Assembly (NCBI GenBank): GCA_021780695.1
Contig: JAJXYD010000011.1
Span: 30,636-94,635 of the forward strand
Source of the DNA: Deltaproteobacteria bacterium
GTDB taxonomy: Bacteria; Desulfobacterota; Syntrophobacteria; Syntrophobacterales; Syntrophobacteraceae
Length of the DNA: 64,000 bases
Direction: 5' to 3'
The notes under the pieces were generated by a model. That model was not told where the DNA came from. It ran no database searches and saw only the letters and a list, made by a program, of their open reading frames with translations. Position 1 is the stretch's first letter; every line of letters starts with the position of its first letter. Below, one piece after another: positions 15,625-24,931 of the stretch. Made by a program: the position numbers and the translations under genes.

Positions 15625-18600
15625 TGTATGATTTGTCCGGTCTTTCCCCCCGTTGAACCGGGAGGTAAAAAGACAGCGCCGCCCTCAGGCGCGATGCCTG
15701 AAATTGGCTGGGTTTCGCGGCCGTTGTTCTGGGTAAACGACGTGCTGGAGCTGATGGCGTTTATCGCTCCGGTAGATGTTTGAATGTAAATGGACCCGCC
15801 AGTGCCAGGCGCCACATAATTGGAGCAATCAGTTGAGGCAATGGAACTGCCGGTGGCGCAGTTGAGTCCATACAAGAAGGTTTCCCCCCCATAACCGCAG
15901 GGATTATTGGTGGGTTCGGTTGTGGTAAAATAGATCACGTTTCCTCCGTTGGCGCCCACCGGCGCGGTGGTCGGATCGGTTATCATCCTTTCGCTGCCAT
16001 AGTTGGTGGTGGCTGCTGCGAGGTCGATCAACCACCCTGCCTGCGTCAAATCCTTTGCGCTTGTGGCGGAGGTAAGTGCGCTGCAGGCATCGTTGTTTCC
16101 GTTCAGGCTGTTGACGTTGGGACTTCCGCAATTCTGGTAGACGTCGTTGCAGGTGAAAGGCACACCCATGATGAAATTATAACCGGAATTGCCGTTCGAT
16201 CCGTAGTTGTCCATGGGAAAGAAGTACCTTCCCGTACCCGCGAATAAGTAGGTAAGCGGGGAACCGTCGAGGTTGTACCAGCAGGGCTCGGTGGCTATCT
16301 GCGCGGTGATGGGGACCTGCGGTATATTGTCGTAGGTCTTAACGTCATAAGTCCACTTCGAAGGGTCCACCCCGTTGACCGGATCGATTGAGTTCGTTTG
16401 GCCTGAGGTGGTGTATGCGTCGGTATAGACGAATCCAATTCCGCCTGACCAATTTGAGGCGCTGCCGTTGGGCGAAGAGGAGTATCCGAAGAAGACGTAG
16501 TCGGTATAACCGTCTGAATCCACATCCAGTCCGGTAGTAAAAAGCCTGCCTCCAAAAGCGTTCGCTATGGAATTGCCGCCGTTGTTCTTGAAATCGGTTT
16601 GGTAGACCGAATCGATTCGAAGAGTTGCCGGGTCGAGTTTAAGGATGAATGCTTGCAGGTTCTGGATCGAACTGCCGTCATGCGGGTCGGTTGGGCCGGA
16701 CAAAAACATCACGTCATACTGGTCTCCCGTTAAAGGAGTGGTCGAACTCGTCCACTTGTGGATAACCGCGGGGCCCGAATAAGAGTAGCCCAGCTGCGGG
16801 TCGCTGAATTCCCACAAAAGCTTGGGGTTTTCCACGTCGGTTATGTCCAGCGCGTAGTAGGAGGAAAGCCCGATACAGGAGGAGGGTGTGTAGCTGCCTT
16901 CTTCCGAAACACTGGTGGCCGCGACCCCGCCGGGGCAGGTATCGGTGGGTACGTTAGTGGGGTAGGCGGGGGCGCAGCTCGCGGTGTAAGGAGCCGTTTG
17001 GCAGCCCTGTAAATTGTTGCAGGTAACTCCGTTCGAGATTCCCGCGCTGTTGAAACAATAATTGGCTTGAGAACCGCTCACGGCGCCTCCGCCCAGTCTC
17101 AGACCGCCGATCAATACCGTATGCGGGGTAGAGAGCGTCGTGCTCTCACATTCCTGTCCGGATGCACAGGAGCTGGTGGTGGTGCAGGGATTGGTGGTAT
17201 AGGAGATGACATTGCCGTTTGGGTCGACATTGGCGCAAACCTGCCCGGTGTAGTCAACGTACATCGTCGTTATGTAGGGGCTTAAGTCGTTATAATAGAG
17301 ATGGCAGCTGTTGGGCGGGGGAACGGCCAGGCACCTCAGGTAAGGAAGAACGTTTGTGGGTACGAACCCCCACAATTCAGAACCCATATTAGAAGTGGGA
17401 ATACCGATGAGCTTGTCGACCTGATATGTTGCCCCATCCAATCCCGAGGTGCTTAATACCCCCGATTCGAACGCGTGCAGCATTCCATCGTTTGCGCCGA
17501 CAAAAACCACCGATTCCTTCTGTGTACACAGGGGGTAATTTGAGTTTGTGCAGTCGGCATCGCTGGTACAGGCTTGGACTGGACTTTGAAAAGTGGTGCC
17601 GCTCGTTGTGGAACAGTAAGAAAAGCTTGCGACGACCTTGGGCGTTGAATAAACAATGTCGCCAAGTTTCCAGGTATTTGGGGGGGTGCTGGGGCTGCAC
17701 GTCGAGTAAGGAGCGGTGCAATCGCTATCCGTACTGCAGCCCTGGCCGCTAATGTTGACCGATCCGGCGGTGGCGATTGTGCTTGCGTCTTGGACGCACA
17801 GATTCACCGTTCTGTTCCGGCAGCTGTCCGGTGAGCATGTGGGGTAGCTCGTGTTGGTGCAGTCACTGCTGGTAGAGCATGTAACGGGCATGCAGTAAGG
17901 ATCCGATGTGGTTGCGGCACAGTCGCTGTCGGCGGTGCATGCAGTCGTGTTGTAATTGCCGTTGCCGTCGGAGCAAAGATACTCGATGCTTCCGGTCGTT
18001 GATTCACAAATATTGGCGGTTAAATCATTTCCCCTGACGTAGCTTATAAGGTTGTCCAGATTGGTGGAAGTCGTATTGCCGGTCAGGCATGGGTCCTGAT
18101 GAGACGGATAGCCCAACGGCGAGGTTCCGGGTGTGGTGAGGGTGGAGTTCGAAGTGTTAAAACTTACCAAACTCTGGCCGTCCTGGCTAGGGGTATAGAT
18201 TGTGCGGTTGTCTGGGGATTGGGCCCAAAGCATCTTCCCGGCTTCCCAGATGGGGGTGAGAGAGTCTAGCCCGCCGGTGGAGATCAATGGGCCCGAGGAA
18301 CCGTTGGTCTCCGGCGTATCGCGCTGGATCTGCAGGCCATTAGTCATGTTGAAAGTAAAATTTAGCACGTCGTCGGAGCCAAGCTCGAGGATGAAGTCAT
18401 GGAGGGTATCCTCCCGGATGTTTTGATACACCGGGCCGTTATAAAACCACCAGTCGTAGAGGTAGCCCGGCCACGTAATCGAGTTGTTGCCGCTGCCGAA
18501 AGTCTTTGTGGTATAGAAAATTCCCTGCAGCACATTAGCCCCGTTTTCCGATTGGCTGGCTAGAACCGATACTGAGCTGCCGGCCGAAACTCCGGAAAAA

Positions 18601-20330
18601 AGACTGCCCGTGATGTTCTGAAGAGCGGTCTCAAGTTCGGCGGGGCTGTTCGCATAATAGGCGTGCCCGCCGTTGTCGCCGGCCGTTCCCCCTGCTGTGG
18701 CCATGGCGTCAAGGTTGGTTTTGGCAAGGGTGGTCAGGCCAAGTCCCAGCACGTAGGTTTTGACATTGAAAGTGTATGTGGTTCCGTTTTGTTTCATCGT
18801 CACGTTTTGCCAGCCGGTCATGCCGGCAGGAAGAGTGGATGGTTGGGATTGTCCGTCGAGTTCCTCCAACACGGCTTGAGCCTGCTGCTGAGCGATTGCG
18901 GTGTAGTTGGTGGTCCCGTTAACCCCCCATTGACCGGCAAGCGTTGTATCCGGCAGTCCGTCGGTCACAAGGATTATGAAATTTTGCTGACACGGTTGGG
19001 TAATCGGTGTTGGGACCGTGCTTCCGCTATATTTGTAATTTCCGTTTAAGTAGTTTAAGGCGCTTTGGAGCGCTCCGGCCGTGGGAGTATTGCCTGCGTT
19101 GATGAGATAGGGGCACGTATTGTAGTTGCCGTTCGAAGGACTGCACAGCATGTAGGGGGTTTTATAGTTCCAATAGTCGGAGGGGTTTCCGGCATAGGGT
19201 GTTCCGTCCGTGCCGGAGTTGCAGTTTGTACCGTCGTCGCAATTTGGAATGAGGATGTCGTAGACGTTATCGTATTGATCAGAGTTTGTGACACCAACAT
19301 GAAACTGCGCCGAACCGGTAAGGTCTCCTACCGCGACATGGAGGAAACCCTGCGAGGAGCTTGGAGAAGTGCCCGAAAATATTGTGGGCCCAACATAATA
19401 GAACGGCTGTCTCACGCCGAAGTTGTAGAAGCCAAGCGCCCAATCGCTATCCGTGGGCTGGAATTGCGCCGAAGTGAAAAAATTGGAATAGCCGCCCGGG
19501 TTTCCGTTGTTGTCCCCGCCATCGGACTGGTTGCTCTTGTTTTGGTAGAAGTTGTAACTATTCGGGGCGTTCTGGGCAGTGCTGTAGTTGTCGCAGTAGC
19601 CGTACTCGGAGGCCGTCCCCCAAGCGGGGTAAGTACCCGATCCGTTGGGAGAGATGTACAATGCGTCGGATGCGCTGTGATAGGCTATCGGACCCCCGCT
19701 CGGATCCTGCCAGGCATAGAGTTTAGGGTAAGCCACCGCACAATAACCGGCCCTGATTCCGGTCGTATCGTTAAAAGGATAGCCACCGTTTGCGGGGTCT
19801 AATAAGAGGTCCGTAAAATTAGTGGAAAAGCTGCTGTTTAGTTGACTGCATCCTGACTGGCACAGGCTTTGGTCGGTGGAGTCGCCCGTTACGCAATAAT
19901 CTTGGCAGGCCGCCAGTGTCGCGGCCGTCGGGCTCGGACAGTAGGAAGAGATCTGATAGGAAGTAAAGGGCATAAGGTTATATATAAAATAAGGGTCGCC
20001 TTGACTAACGTCGGAATTCAATGTAAATGTCATCACGCCGACATTAGCTTTCTGCTTTAGCTGCGCGACCATGTTTTGCAGAGCTATCCTGGCGATCACG
20101 GATTTGCTGGTGGGAGCATACGAACCCACGGCCTGACCGTAGAAATCTTCGTCCATGCTCTGGGATACATCGAGCAGAATCAATATATTCGGTTTAACAC
20201 CGCTTGCAATAAAGGGTGGGACCAGATTATTGCTTTGGCTGCACGGACTGGAAAATCCCGCAACTTTTCCAGGCATAAAAACCAACGAGAAAAGTAGAAT
20301 GAATATTGCAGCCGCGTATGCCCTTCTCAT
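15609..20330 (-). CDS. pilY1: PilY1-like pilus-tip adhesin with VWA domain and Cys repeats
   Basis: Very large (1573 residues) secreted protein with a signal peptide (AAIFILLFSLVFMPGKVAG) and an N-terminal von Willebrand A region: MIDAS DVSQSM at 54-59 and the later ILVTDGLPDTT. The C-terminal half resembles the PilY1 beta-propeller: VVFVGANDGMLHAFESG and an EF-hand-like calcium loop DVDSDGYTD at about residue 1270. Between about residues 780 and 940 it carries repeated short Cys motifs of the form CTxDSDC...C, such as CTADSDC, CSTSSDC, CSTDSDC and CTSDADC, resembling Cys-rich repeats of myxobacterial surface proteins. PilY1 sits at the type IV pilus tip and acts in adhesion, surface sensing and pilus extension. 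AAGGGGAA precedes the ATG. Confidence 0.9.
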   Translation of the reverse strand: MRRAYAAAIFILLFSLVFMPGKVAGFSSPCSQSNNLVPPFIASGVKPNILILLDVSQSMDEDFYGQAVGSYAPTSKSVIARIALQNMVAQLKQKANVGVMTFTLNSDVSQGDPYFIYNLMPFTSYQISSYCPSPTAATLAACQDYCVTGDSTDQSLCQSGCSQLNSSFSTNFTDLLLDPANGGYPFNDTTGIRAGYCAVAYPKLYAWQDPSGGPIAYHSASDALYISPNGSGTYPAWGTASEYGYCDNYSTAQNAPNSYNFYQNKSNQSDGGDNNGNPGGYSNFFTSAQFQPTDSDWALGFYNFGVRQPFYYVGPTIFSGTSPSSSQGFLHVAVGDLTGSAQFHVGVTNSDQYDNVYDILIPNCDDGTNCNSGTDGTPYAGNPSDYWNYKTPYMLCSPSNGNYNTCPYLINAGNTPTAGALQSALNYLNGNYKYSGSTVPTPITQPCQQNFIILVTDGLPDTTLAGQWGVNGTTNYTAIAQQQAQAVLEELDGQSQPSTLPAGMTGWQNVTMKQNGTTYTFNVKTYVLGLGLTTLAKTNLDAMATAGGTAGDNGGHAYYANSPAELETALQNITGSLFSGVSAGSSVSVLASQSENGANVLQGIFYTTKTFGSGNNSITWPGYLYDWWFYNGPVYQNIREDTLHDFILELGSDDVLNFTFNMTNGLQIQRDTPETNGSSGPLISTGGLDSLTPIWEAGKMLWAQSPDNRTIYTPSQDGQSLVSFNTSNSTLTTPGTSPLGYPSHQDPCLTGNTTSTNLDNLISYVRGNDLTANICESTTGSIEYLCSDGNGNYNTTACTADSDCAATTSDPYCMPVTCSTSSDCTNTSYPTCSPDSCRNRTVNLCVQDASTIATAGSVNISGQGCSTDSDCTAPYSTCSPSTPPNTWKLGDIVYSTPKVVASFSYCSTTSGTTFQSPVQACTSDADCTNSNYPLCTQKESVVFVGANDGMLHAFESGVLSTSGLDGATYQVDKLIGIPTSNMGSELWGFVPTNVLPYLRCLAVPPPNSCHLYYNDLSPYITTMYVDYTGQVCANVDPNGNVISYTTNPCTTTSSCASGQECESTTLSTPHTVLIGGLRLGGGAVSGSQANYCFNSAGISNGVTCNNLQGCQTAPYTASCAPAYPTNVPTDTCPGGVAATSVSEEGSYTPSSCIGLSSYYALDITDVENPKLLWEFSDPQLGYSYSGPAVIHKWTSSTTPLTGDQYDVMFLSGPTDPHDGSSIQNLQAFILKLDPATLRIDSVYQTDFKNNGGNSIANAFGGRLFTTGLDVDSDGYTDYVFFGYSSSPNGSASNWSGGIGFVYTDAYTTSGQTNSIDPVNGVDPSKWTYDVKTYDNIPQVPITAQIATEPCWYNLDGSPLTYLFAGTGRYFFPMDNYGSNGNSGYNFIMGVPFTCNDVYQNCGSPNVNSLNGNNDACSALTSATSAKDLTQAGWLIDLAAATTNYGSERMITDPTTAPVGANGGNVIYFTTTEPTNNPCGYGGETFLYGLNCATGSSIASTDCSNYVAPGTGGSIYIQTSTGAINAISSSTSFTQNNGRETQPISGIAPEGGAVFLPPGSTGGKTGQIIQWIEK

Positions 20331-20430
20331 GGACTTCCCCTTAATTGCAATTAGACCGGATTATTAAAAAATTGCCGTTTTGGATAGTGTTGATTTGTAA
20401 AAGAAATTCTCACTTTCCCGGGGACAGGAG

Positions 20431-20748
20431 TCATTGGAATATAACCTGCGTTAATACCCCGTTTATAAAATAAAGCTGCGCCGTTGTGGCGTTAGTCTCC
20501 GGACTGCAATTATAAATTACCTTAAGGCCTGAAATAGTGTAGGTTTGACCGCTTTTAGTATAAAGGATTCCACCGTCGATTCTGCTTACAAAAGTATTTA
20601 TAACCGATCTTGTAGAAGATGCATTCGTTTGACCGGCTTGGTTGGGCGTTTGTCCGTTGTTTACCGCGATGGTAGCCCCGGCAGTTCCCCTAGAGAGAAA
20701 AGAAGCCAAACTTAAAACGAATAGTGCCGAAATTATAGGCTTTTTCAT
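20431..20748 (-). CDS. Small secreted protein of unknown function in pilin cluster
   Basis: A 105-residue protein with a clear signal peptide (MKKPIISALFVLSLASFLSRGTAG), then a low-complexity Asn/Gln/Thr stretch and a beta-rich tail (GGILYTKSGQTYTISGLKVI). Start ATG 20748 has GGAGAA upstream; a TTG at 20754 is less likely. No family was recognised. It lies between pilE and pilY1 on the same strand, so it may be a pilus accessory factor, but this rests on position alone. A single Cys in the mature part excludes an internal disulfide. Confidence 0.7.
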   Translation of the reverse strand: MKKPIISALFVLSLASFLSRGTAGATIAVNNGQTPNQAGQTNASSTRSVINTFVSRIDGGILYTKSGQTYTISGLKVIYNCSPETNATTAQLYFINGVLTQVIFQ

Positions 20749-20794
20749 ATCCAATCTTCTCCATTAGAGCTTCTTTGGGAAGTCTCCGAGTACC

Positions 20795-21226
20795 TCACTG
20801 TCCAAATATCCATTGGAATATGGAAAAGCCAATGGCGTTGGGGGTTTGTATTGTAGGCACATTGCTGTTTGGGCTGATCGTTAACTTATCAATGTTTGCA
20901 TTTATCGCTCGTGAGGCTAAAACCTGATAGGTATTTCCGAGTGCAACAGGTAGACTGAAAGTATAGCCGCCGTAAGTGGATGCTGTGGCAAGAGAGCAGC
21001 TGTTTCCAAAGGAAGGCAAACATTCAATGGTTTTTGCGTAGGCCTGGTTATCCGCGTACCACTCTTCCTGTTCAAGGCGCGCGGTCATGAGCGCACTTGC
21101 CGCCTGGCCCTGTTTGGTGCGATTTATGTAATTTATATAGGCGGGTATGGCCACGGAGGCCAGAATGGCTATGATGGCCGTAACCACCATAAGTTCGACA
21201 AGGGTAAATCCTTTACCGGTATCCAT
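20795..21226 (-). CDS. pilE: Type IV pilin PilE/PilA-like
   Basis: A 143-residue pilin with short leader MDTGKG, cleavage site GFTLVELMVVTAIIAILASV with Glu5, and AIPAYINYINRTKQGQAASA, the usual alpha-1 helix. A Cys pair in ECLPSFGNSCSLA could form a loop disulfide, and GGYTFSLPV fits the PilE-type C-terminal strand. The start at 21226 has GGAG about 10 bases upstream; a longer frame to 21316 would give an improbable leader. It is the first gene of the pilin cluster. PilE-like minor pilins often accompany PilY1 and PilX, so this may be a minor rather than the major pilin. Confidence 0.85.
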   Translation of the reverse strand: MDTGKGFTLVELMVVTAIIAILASVAIPAYINYINRTKQGQAASALMTARLEQEEWYADNQAYAKTIECLPSFGNSCSLATASTYGGYTFSLPVALGNTYQVLASRAINANIDKLTISPNSNVPTIQTPNAIGFSIFQWIFGQ

Positions 21227-21708
21227 GCGACAATAGCTCCTCCCTAAGCCCACGAGCAGCCCTCGCTTAATTCGAAATCGTGATGACACGCCTGATAACG
21301 AAAATGCTTTGCACATATCGTGCCCGCTCCTTTCGGTGAAAAAATTCGGGTTGACGTGAGCAGTTCAAGGGGCTGGTTTCGGGCTTGCTGCATGTTTAAA
21401 AGTAGGGGCAGGGCGGTTTTCATGCCTGTTCCAGCTGCTTTTTTAGTCAACGGTTTGACTTGCGGCCTAATTGCGAAAAAGTAATCCGAACGGCGGCAAT
21501 CAACTTCTCGCCGTGCTGCCGCTGAGCGCTTACAAAGCCCCGAGTTGCGGAAGGTGAGGTGAGCTGGAGCTTCAAGCTTGTTTTGCATAAGCTTGCCGGG
21601 ACTTTCAGTACCCTGAGCCCAGGCCGCGAGCAGGCCGGGTGAAGACCTTTATCCGAGGTTCCAATTTGTCTCGTTTTCAATTGGCCCCACTCCCTGGAGC
21701 AGCAAAGT
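21227..21708. other. 482-base spacer upstream of the pilin cluster
   Basis: Leader and promoter region of the pilin operon on the minus strand. No convincing gene: the frames at 21244-21588 and 21447-21680 overlap each other and have no family features. I looked for a cyclic di-GMP-I riboswitch, common upstream of pilus genes in related bacteria, and did not find its conserved core. No sigma-54 consensus was seen. Confidence 0.4.
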
Positions 21709-22446
21709 TTACCTCGATTTCGCCTTGATTTTGAAGCTAAACGCGCGCTTTTTCAGCCACATAACCCCGAAGAGATCCAGAAGCGACACCCACAACCGGT
21801 TTTTGACCGAATACTTGGACAGTCCCTTTACTCTTGGCCTGTGGTTTACGGCGGTTTCGGTCAGTTTAAAGCCCTGCATGGCCGCAAGGGTGGGCAAGAA
21901 GCGGTGCATGCCCGCAAATCTGGGTGCCGACTCGAGGCATTGCCTGCGAAAGACCCTGGTAGAGCAGCCTACGTCTCTTACGCTCTTTCCGGTAAGCCAG
22001 GTTCTTACTCCGTTTCCGATAAGAGAGGAGATCTTTCTTTTGAAGTTGTCCTGGCGGTTTGCGCGATAACCATTGGCCATATCCGCCCCTTCGGACTGGA
22101 CCTTTCGAAAGAGCGCGGGAATGTCGGCCGGGTCGTTTTGACCGTCGCCGTCGATGGTGGCGATGATCGGGGCGCGGGCTTCGGCTAATCCGGCCCAGAG
22201 TGCGGCCGATTGGCCGGCGTTTCGTTCAAAGGAGATAAATCTGTGGCGCGGATTTTGGGCGGAAAGCTTTTCCAGCAGCCCCAGGGTTCCATCGCTTGAT
22301 CCGTCATCGACCCATATGCACTCCCAGTCGCTAAATTCCCTTTCCATTACCGTTCCCAATTCAAGGGCAAGGGAGACTATATTATCTTCTTCGTCTTTAA
22401 CTGGGATTACTACGGAAATGTCCATCTTTTCTGTCTCTGACGCCAT
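21709..22446 (-). CDS. Family 2 glycosyltransferase (DPM1/ArnC-like)
   Basis: Cytoplasmic or membrane-associated glycosyltransferase that transfers a sugar from a nucleotide donor, probably to a polyprenyl phosphate. The 245-residue protein shows the GT-A fold signature: ISVVIPVKDEEDNI, WVDDGSSDGT, the NAGQSAALWAG segment and IDGDGQNDPADIP with the DxD-like metal site. There are no C-terminal membrane helices, unlike ArnC. Start choice is uncertain among GTG 22479, ATG 22446 (AAGG about 10 bases upstream) and ATG 22425. It follows trmI on the same strand. The sugar and acceptor are unknown. Confidence 0.87.
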   Translation of the reverse strand: MASETEKMDISVVIPVKDEEDNIVSLALELGTVMEREFSDWECIWVDDGSSDGTLGLLEKLSAQNPRHRFISFERNAGQSAALWAGLAEARAPIIATIDGDGQNDPADIPALFRKVQSEGADMANGYRANRQDNFKRKISSLIGNGVRTWLTGKSVRDVGCSTRVFRRQCLESAPRFAGMHRFLPTLAAMQGFKLTETAVNHRPRVKGLSKYSVKNRLWVSLLDLFGVMWLKKRAFSFKIKAKSR

Positions 22447-22505
22447 TAAATTAAACCTTGAGTTGATAAGGCCGCTCACGGGCGGCGCTTTTACCCCCCT
22501 TTGGG

Positions 22506-23354
22506 CTAACTGCCAAGGGCTTCCAGCTCCTGTTGCGCATCCTCTTCAGTTTCGGAGTCATTTTCAACCCCTTCGCCGCGATCGGCTGAAACCCTCTTGG
22601 CCACGGTTATAAAGCCCGTGTGGGCCACCATCCTGTCAAAAGGTCTGGCGCGAAGCCGGTCAACCTTCCAGTCTCTTCGCAGGAGTTCGAAATGGACGAT
22701 GTCTCCGAATCCGTTTGCGAGCAGCTGCCTCTGGGTGAGCTGAATCTGGCCCACGTTGGGGCTAAGGCTCACAAGCAGGCCGCCCATTCTAAGCATGGAG
22801 GAAAGATTCCCCACGGCCCGCCAAGGTTCGGGAAGATCGACAAAAATCCGGTCAACCTGGCAGGATAGGCACGCGGTTTCGATATCGGCCACTACTATCT
22901 GGTGATTCCGGGGGCGGGCGCCAAAAAAAAGGCTGATGTTTTCACGTGCCTGTTCGGCAAATTCGGCCCTTTTTTCGATAGATGTGAGTTTGCCCTTTCC
23001 GCACATCGCCCGCAGCAGGGCCAGGGTAAGTGCGCCCGAGCCGATTCCGGTCTCGATCACCTCGCAGCCCGGATGGATGTCGCCGTAAAAGATCATTGCG
23101 CTGAGATCTTTTGGGTAAATGATCTGAGTGCGCCTCTTCATGCCGAAGATATAGTCTTCAAGGGAAGGCTTGAAGAGCATGAGCTTTGCGCCTTTGCTCG
23201 TAAGCAGCCAGTCGCCTTCCTCCTTGCCGATGACATCTGCAAGATGAATGCCCCCAAGGTGGGAAGAATAGGGAGCGTTTTCAACCCTTACGAGCCATTT
23301 CTTGCCTTTTTGGGAGGTTAAAAGTACCCAGTCGTTTAACGCAAATTTACTCAT
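22506..23354 (-). CDS. trmI: tRNA (adenine-N1)-methyltransferase TrmI
   Basis: SAM-dependent enzyme that methylates N1 of adenine 58 in the tRNA T-loop. The 282-residue protein has the TrmI-type N-terminal OB-like region, then IYPKDLSAMIFYGDIHPGC, the SAM motif IETGIGSGALTLALLRA, and IFVDLPEPWRAV, where the family shows the DLP-PW signature. AGGAG lies nine bases before the ATG. The acidic tail from about residue 262 is variable. Bacterial TrmI enzymes are scattered, mostly in Actinobacteria, Thermus and some Deltaproteobacteria. Confidence 0.9.
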   Translation of the reverse strand: MSKFALNDWVLLTSQKGKKWLVRVENAPYSSHLGGIHLADVIGKEEGDWLLTSKGAKLMLFKPSLEDYIFGMKRRTQIIYPKDLSAMIFYGDIHPGCEVIETGIGSGALTLALLRAMCGKGKLTSIEKRAEFAEQARENISLFFGARPRNHQIVVADIETACLSCQVDRIFVDLPEPWRAVGNLSSMLRMGGLLVSLSPNVGQIQLTQRQLLANGFGDIVHFELLRRDWKVDRLRARPFDRMVAHTGFITVAKRVSADRGEGVENDSETEEDAQQELEALGS

Positions 23355-23634
23355 TTAAAGGGCTCCTAAGGAAAACAAAATTTTACAGATACTCTTCATG
23401 TCTGTTTTTTGCGCTGTTGTCAACTACAGTCTTTCACTACCCTTAAAACGATTAAAAGATTAGTGGGGCGGTGGTTGTCCTTAATTCTCTTTCTGCCAAT
23501 AGTTTGGCGGCTTCGTATCGTCGGGGCGGGAAAACTTTTCCAAAGGCAAGCGGTTTCTCTGTAAAAGCATTGAGAAAACAGGCTTTGTGCCTGTTGACAG
23601 AGCACATGAAAAAAAGTAGTTTCAGGGTTTACGA

Positions 23635-23687
23635 GGGTGGGTTGCCCCCGCACGGGGCGAGGTGCATACCCACCCCCTTTTTTAAAG
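23635..23687 (+). terminator. Intrinsic terminator with no upstream plus-strand gene
   Basis: GGGTGGGT (23635-23642) pairs with ACCCACCC (23668-23675), with an inner GCCCC/GGGGC stem, followed by seven T. It is a strong plus-strand terminator, yet the nearest upstream gene (trmI) is on the other strand. It may end a small RNA starting between 23360 and 23630, or be an attenuator ahead of yggT. The remaining part of the 383-base spacer (23355-23737) shows no ORF or recognised RNA family. Confidence 0.6.
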
Positions 23688-23737
23688 CGTAACCTGGTAG
23701 AGCCTTTCGATACGCAACTTAGTCCCAGGAGATGGAG

Positions 23738-24040
23738 ATGTTTATTATAGGCTATTTTTTGCAGGCCACGGCTACGGTCTTGCACTATGTGCTATATACT
23801 TACATGCTTATCGTGATAGCCCACGCCCTGCTCTCATGGGTAAGCCCCGACCCCTATAATCCAATCGTTCGGTTTCTCTATAACGTAACCGAGCCTGTGC
23901 TCTATAGGTTAAGAAGGGCTTTGCCCCTTAGCGTGGGCTCCATGGACTTTTCGCCCATGATCCTCATACTGGGGCTCCTATTTTTGGATCAGTTCCTCGT
24001 GCCGACCTTGTTTAGAATTGCTTCAATACTGGGCGGTTAG
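23738..24040 (+). CDS. yggT: YggT-family membrane protein
   Basis: A 100-residue protein with two YggT-type hydrophobic segments flanking the signature SWVSPDPYNPIVRFLYNVTEPVLYR, split here as SWVSPDPYNPIV and NVTEPVLYRLRR. Related proteins sit near cell-division genes and are linked to envelope shape or osmotic stress. The ATG at 23738 was chosen because AGGAG is six bases upstream; the ATG at 23732 abuts the AGGAG directly. It is followed by a DivIVA-like gene, the usual arrangement. Confidence 0.9.
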   Translation: MFIIGYFLQATATVLHYVLYTYMLIVIAHALLSWVSPDPYNPIVRFLYNVTEPVLYRLRRALPLSVGSMDFSPMILILGLLFLDQFLVPTLFRIASILGG

Positions 24041-24075
24041 ATAGATAATTTTTTTGCAGAGTGAAACGAGTTTCC

Positions 24076-24564
24076 ATGGAAATCGGTGAGATTGAGGCAA
24101 GAAGATTCCGCAGGCGCTTGATGGGGTTTGATCCTGGTGATGTGGAACCCTATCTTCGGGCTCTAACCGATGAGCTTTATCGGCTAAAGGCGGAAAACGA
24201 AAGCTTCCAAAGAGACGTTCACAATTTGGACTTAGCGCTAAAGGAGCACCGGGAGCGCGAAAAGACGATTCGAGCCGTTTTGGTAAGCGCCCAGAAAAGC
24301 GCCGAACAGGTTAAAACCAATGCCGAGCGTCAGGCCCGGCTGATTGTTTCGGAGGCCGAGGTCAAGGCCGAAGGGATACTTAAGGAAGCAAGCAATCGTC
24401 TTATAAGGATGGAGCAGGAGATGTCGGAGCTTAGGCGAAATCGTGTCCAGTTCGGTGCCAGGATGCGCTCGCTTCTTGACTCGTTCCGCCAGATCTTGGA
24501 CGATGACAGCAAACAAGCCCCTCTTAAAAATGAAGAAAAGCCGGATAGCCCGGAACCAATCTGA
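24076..24564 (+). CDS. divIVA: DivIVA-domain coiled-coil protein
   Basis: A 162-residue protein with a DivIVA-like N terminus (RRRLMGFDPGDVEPYLRAL), then a long coiled coil with heptads (about residues 40-130) and a charged tail. DivIVA proteins bind curved membrane at poles and septa and recruit division or polarity factors; in Deltaproteobacteria the small YggT-linked form is little studied. A GTG at 24061 is an alternative start five residues upstream; neither start has a strong ribosome site. It lies 35 bases after yggT and is probably in the same operon with the Trm112-like gene. Confidence 0.85.
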   Translation: MEIGEIEARRFRRRLMGFDPGDVEPYLRALTDELYRLKAENESFQRDVHNLDLALKEHREREKTIRAVLVSAQKSAEQVKTNAERQARLIVSEAEVKAEGILKEASNRLIRMEQEMSELRRNRVQFGARMRSLLDSFRQILDDDSKQAPLKNEEKPDSPEPI

Positions 24565-24584
24565 AATAGACGGAGTCTAACGCT

Positions 24585-24752
24585 ATGGCCATGAGTGAAG
24601 AGCTTTTAGAGATCCTTCGTTGCCCCAAATGCAAGGGGCAGATAAATATTAATTCCGATCAGTCAGGCCTTGTGTGCGAGCAGTGCAGGCTTGTCTATGA
24701 AATTCGGGACGATATTCCGATCATGCTGATCGAGGAGGCTAAAGAGCTTTAA
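24585..24752 (+). CDS. Trm112-like small zinc protein
   Basis: A 55-residue protein with a zinc-ribbon pattern: CPKC at 13-16 and CEQC at 31-34, preceded by LLEILR and followed by YEIRDDIPIMLIEEAKEL, the usual form of the bacterial Trm112-like (YcaR/UPF0434) family. Eukaryotic and archaeal Trm112 activates methyltransferases; bacterial members are less understood. CGGAG lies nine bases before the ATG, with a second ATG two codons later. It starts 20 bases after the DivIVA-like gene and is likely co-transcribed. Confidence 0.87.
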   Translation: MAMSEELLEILRCPKCKGQININSDQSGLVCEQCRLVYEIRDDIPIMLIEEAKEL

Positions 24753-24931
24753 TAAAGGCAGTGATTAGCGATTGGCGGTTGGTTTTTAGGGCTGGGGAAC
24801 GATTTTGTCCCGCCGTCCCTGTTTAACCGTTTCCTGTTCGTCCCGGTCCGGCCAAATCCAAGGGTCGTAGCCGCCTGGTCGCTTTTCGCCACTCAGTCTC
24901 TAATGGATACCTAATCGTTAATTGCTAAAAC

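Noticed and set aside
21227..21708. Cyclic di-GMP-I riboswitch upstream of the pilin cluster
   Set aside because: The conserved core and tetraloop-receptor sequences could not be found on the minus strand.
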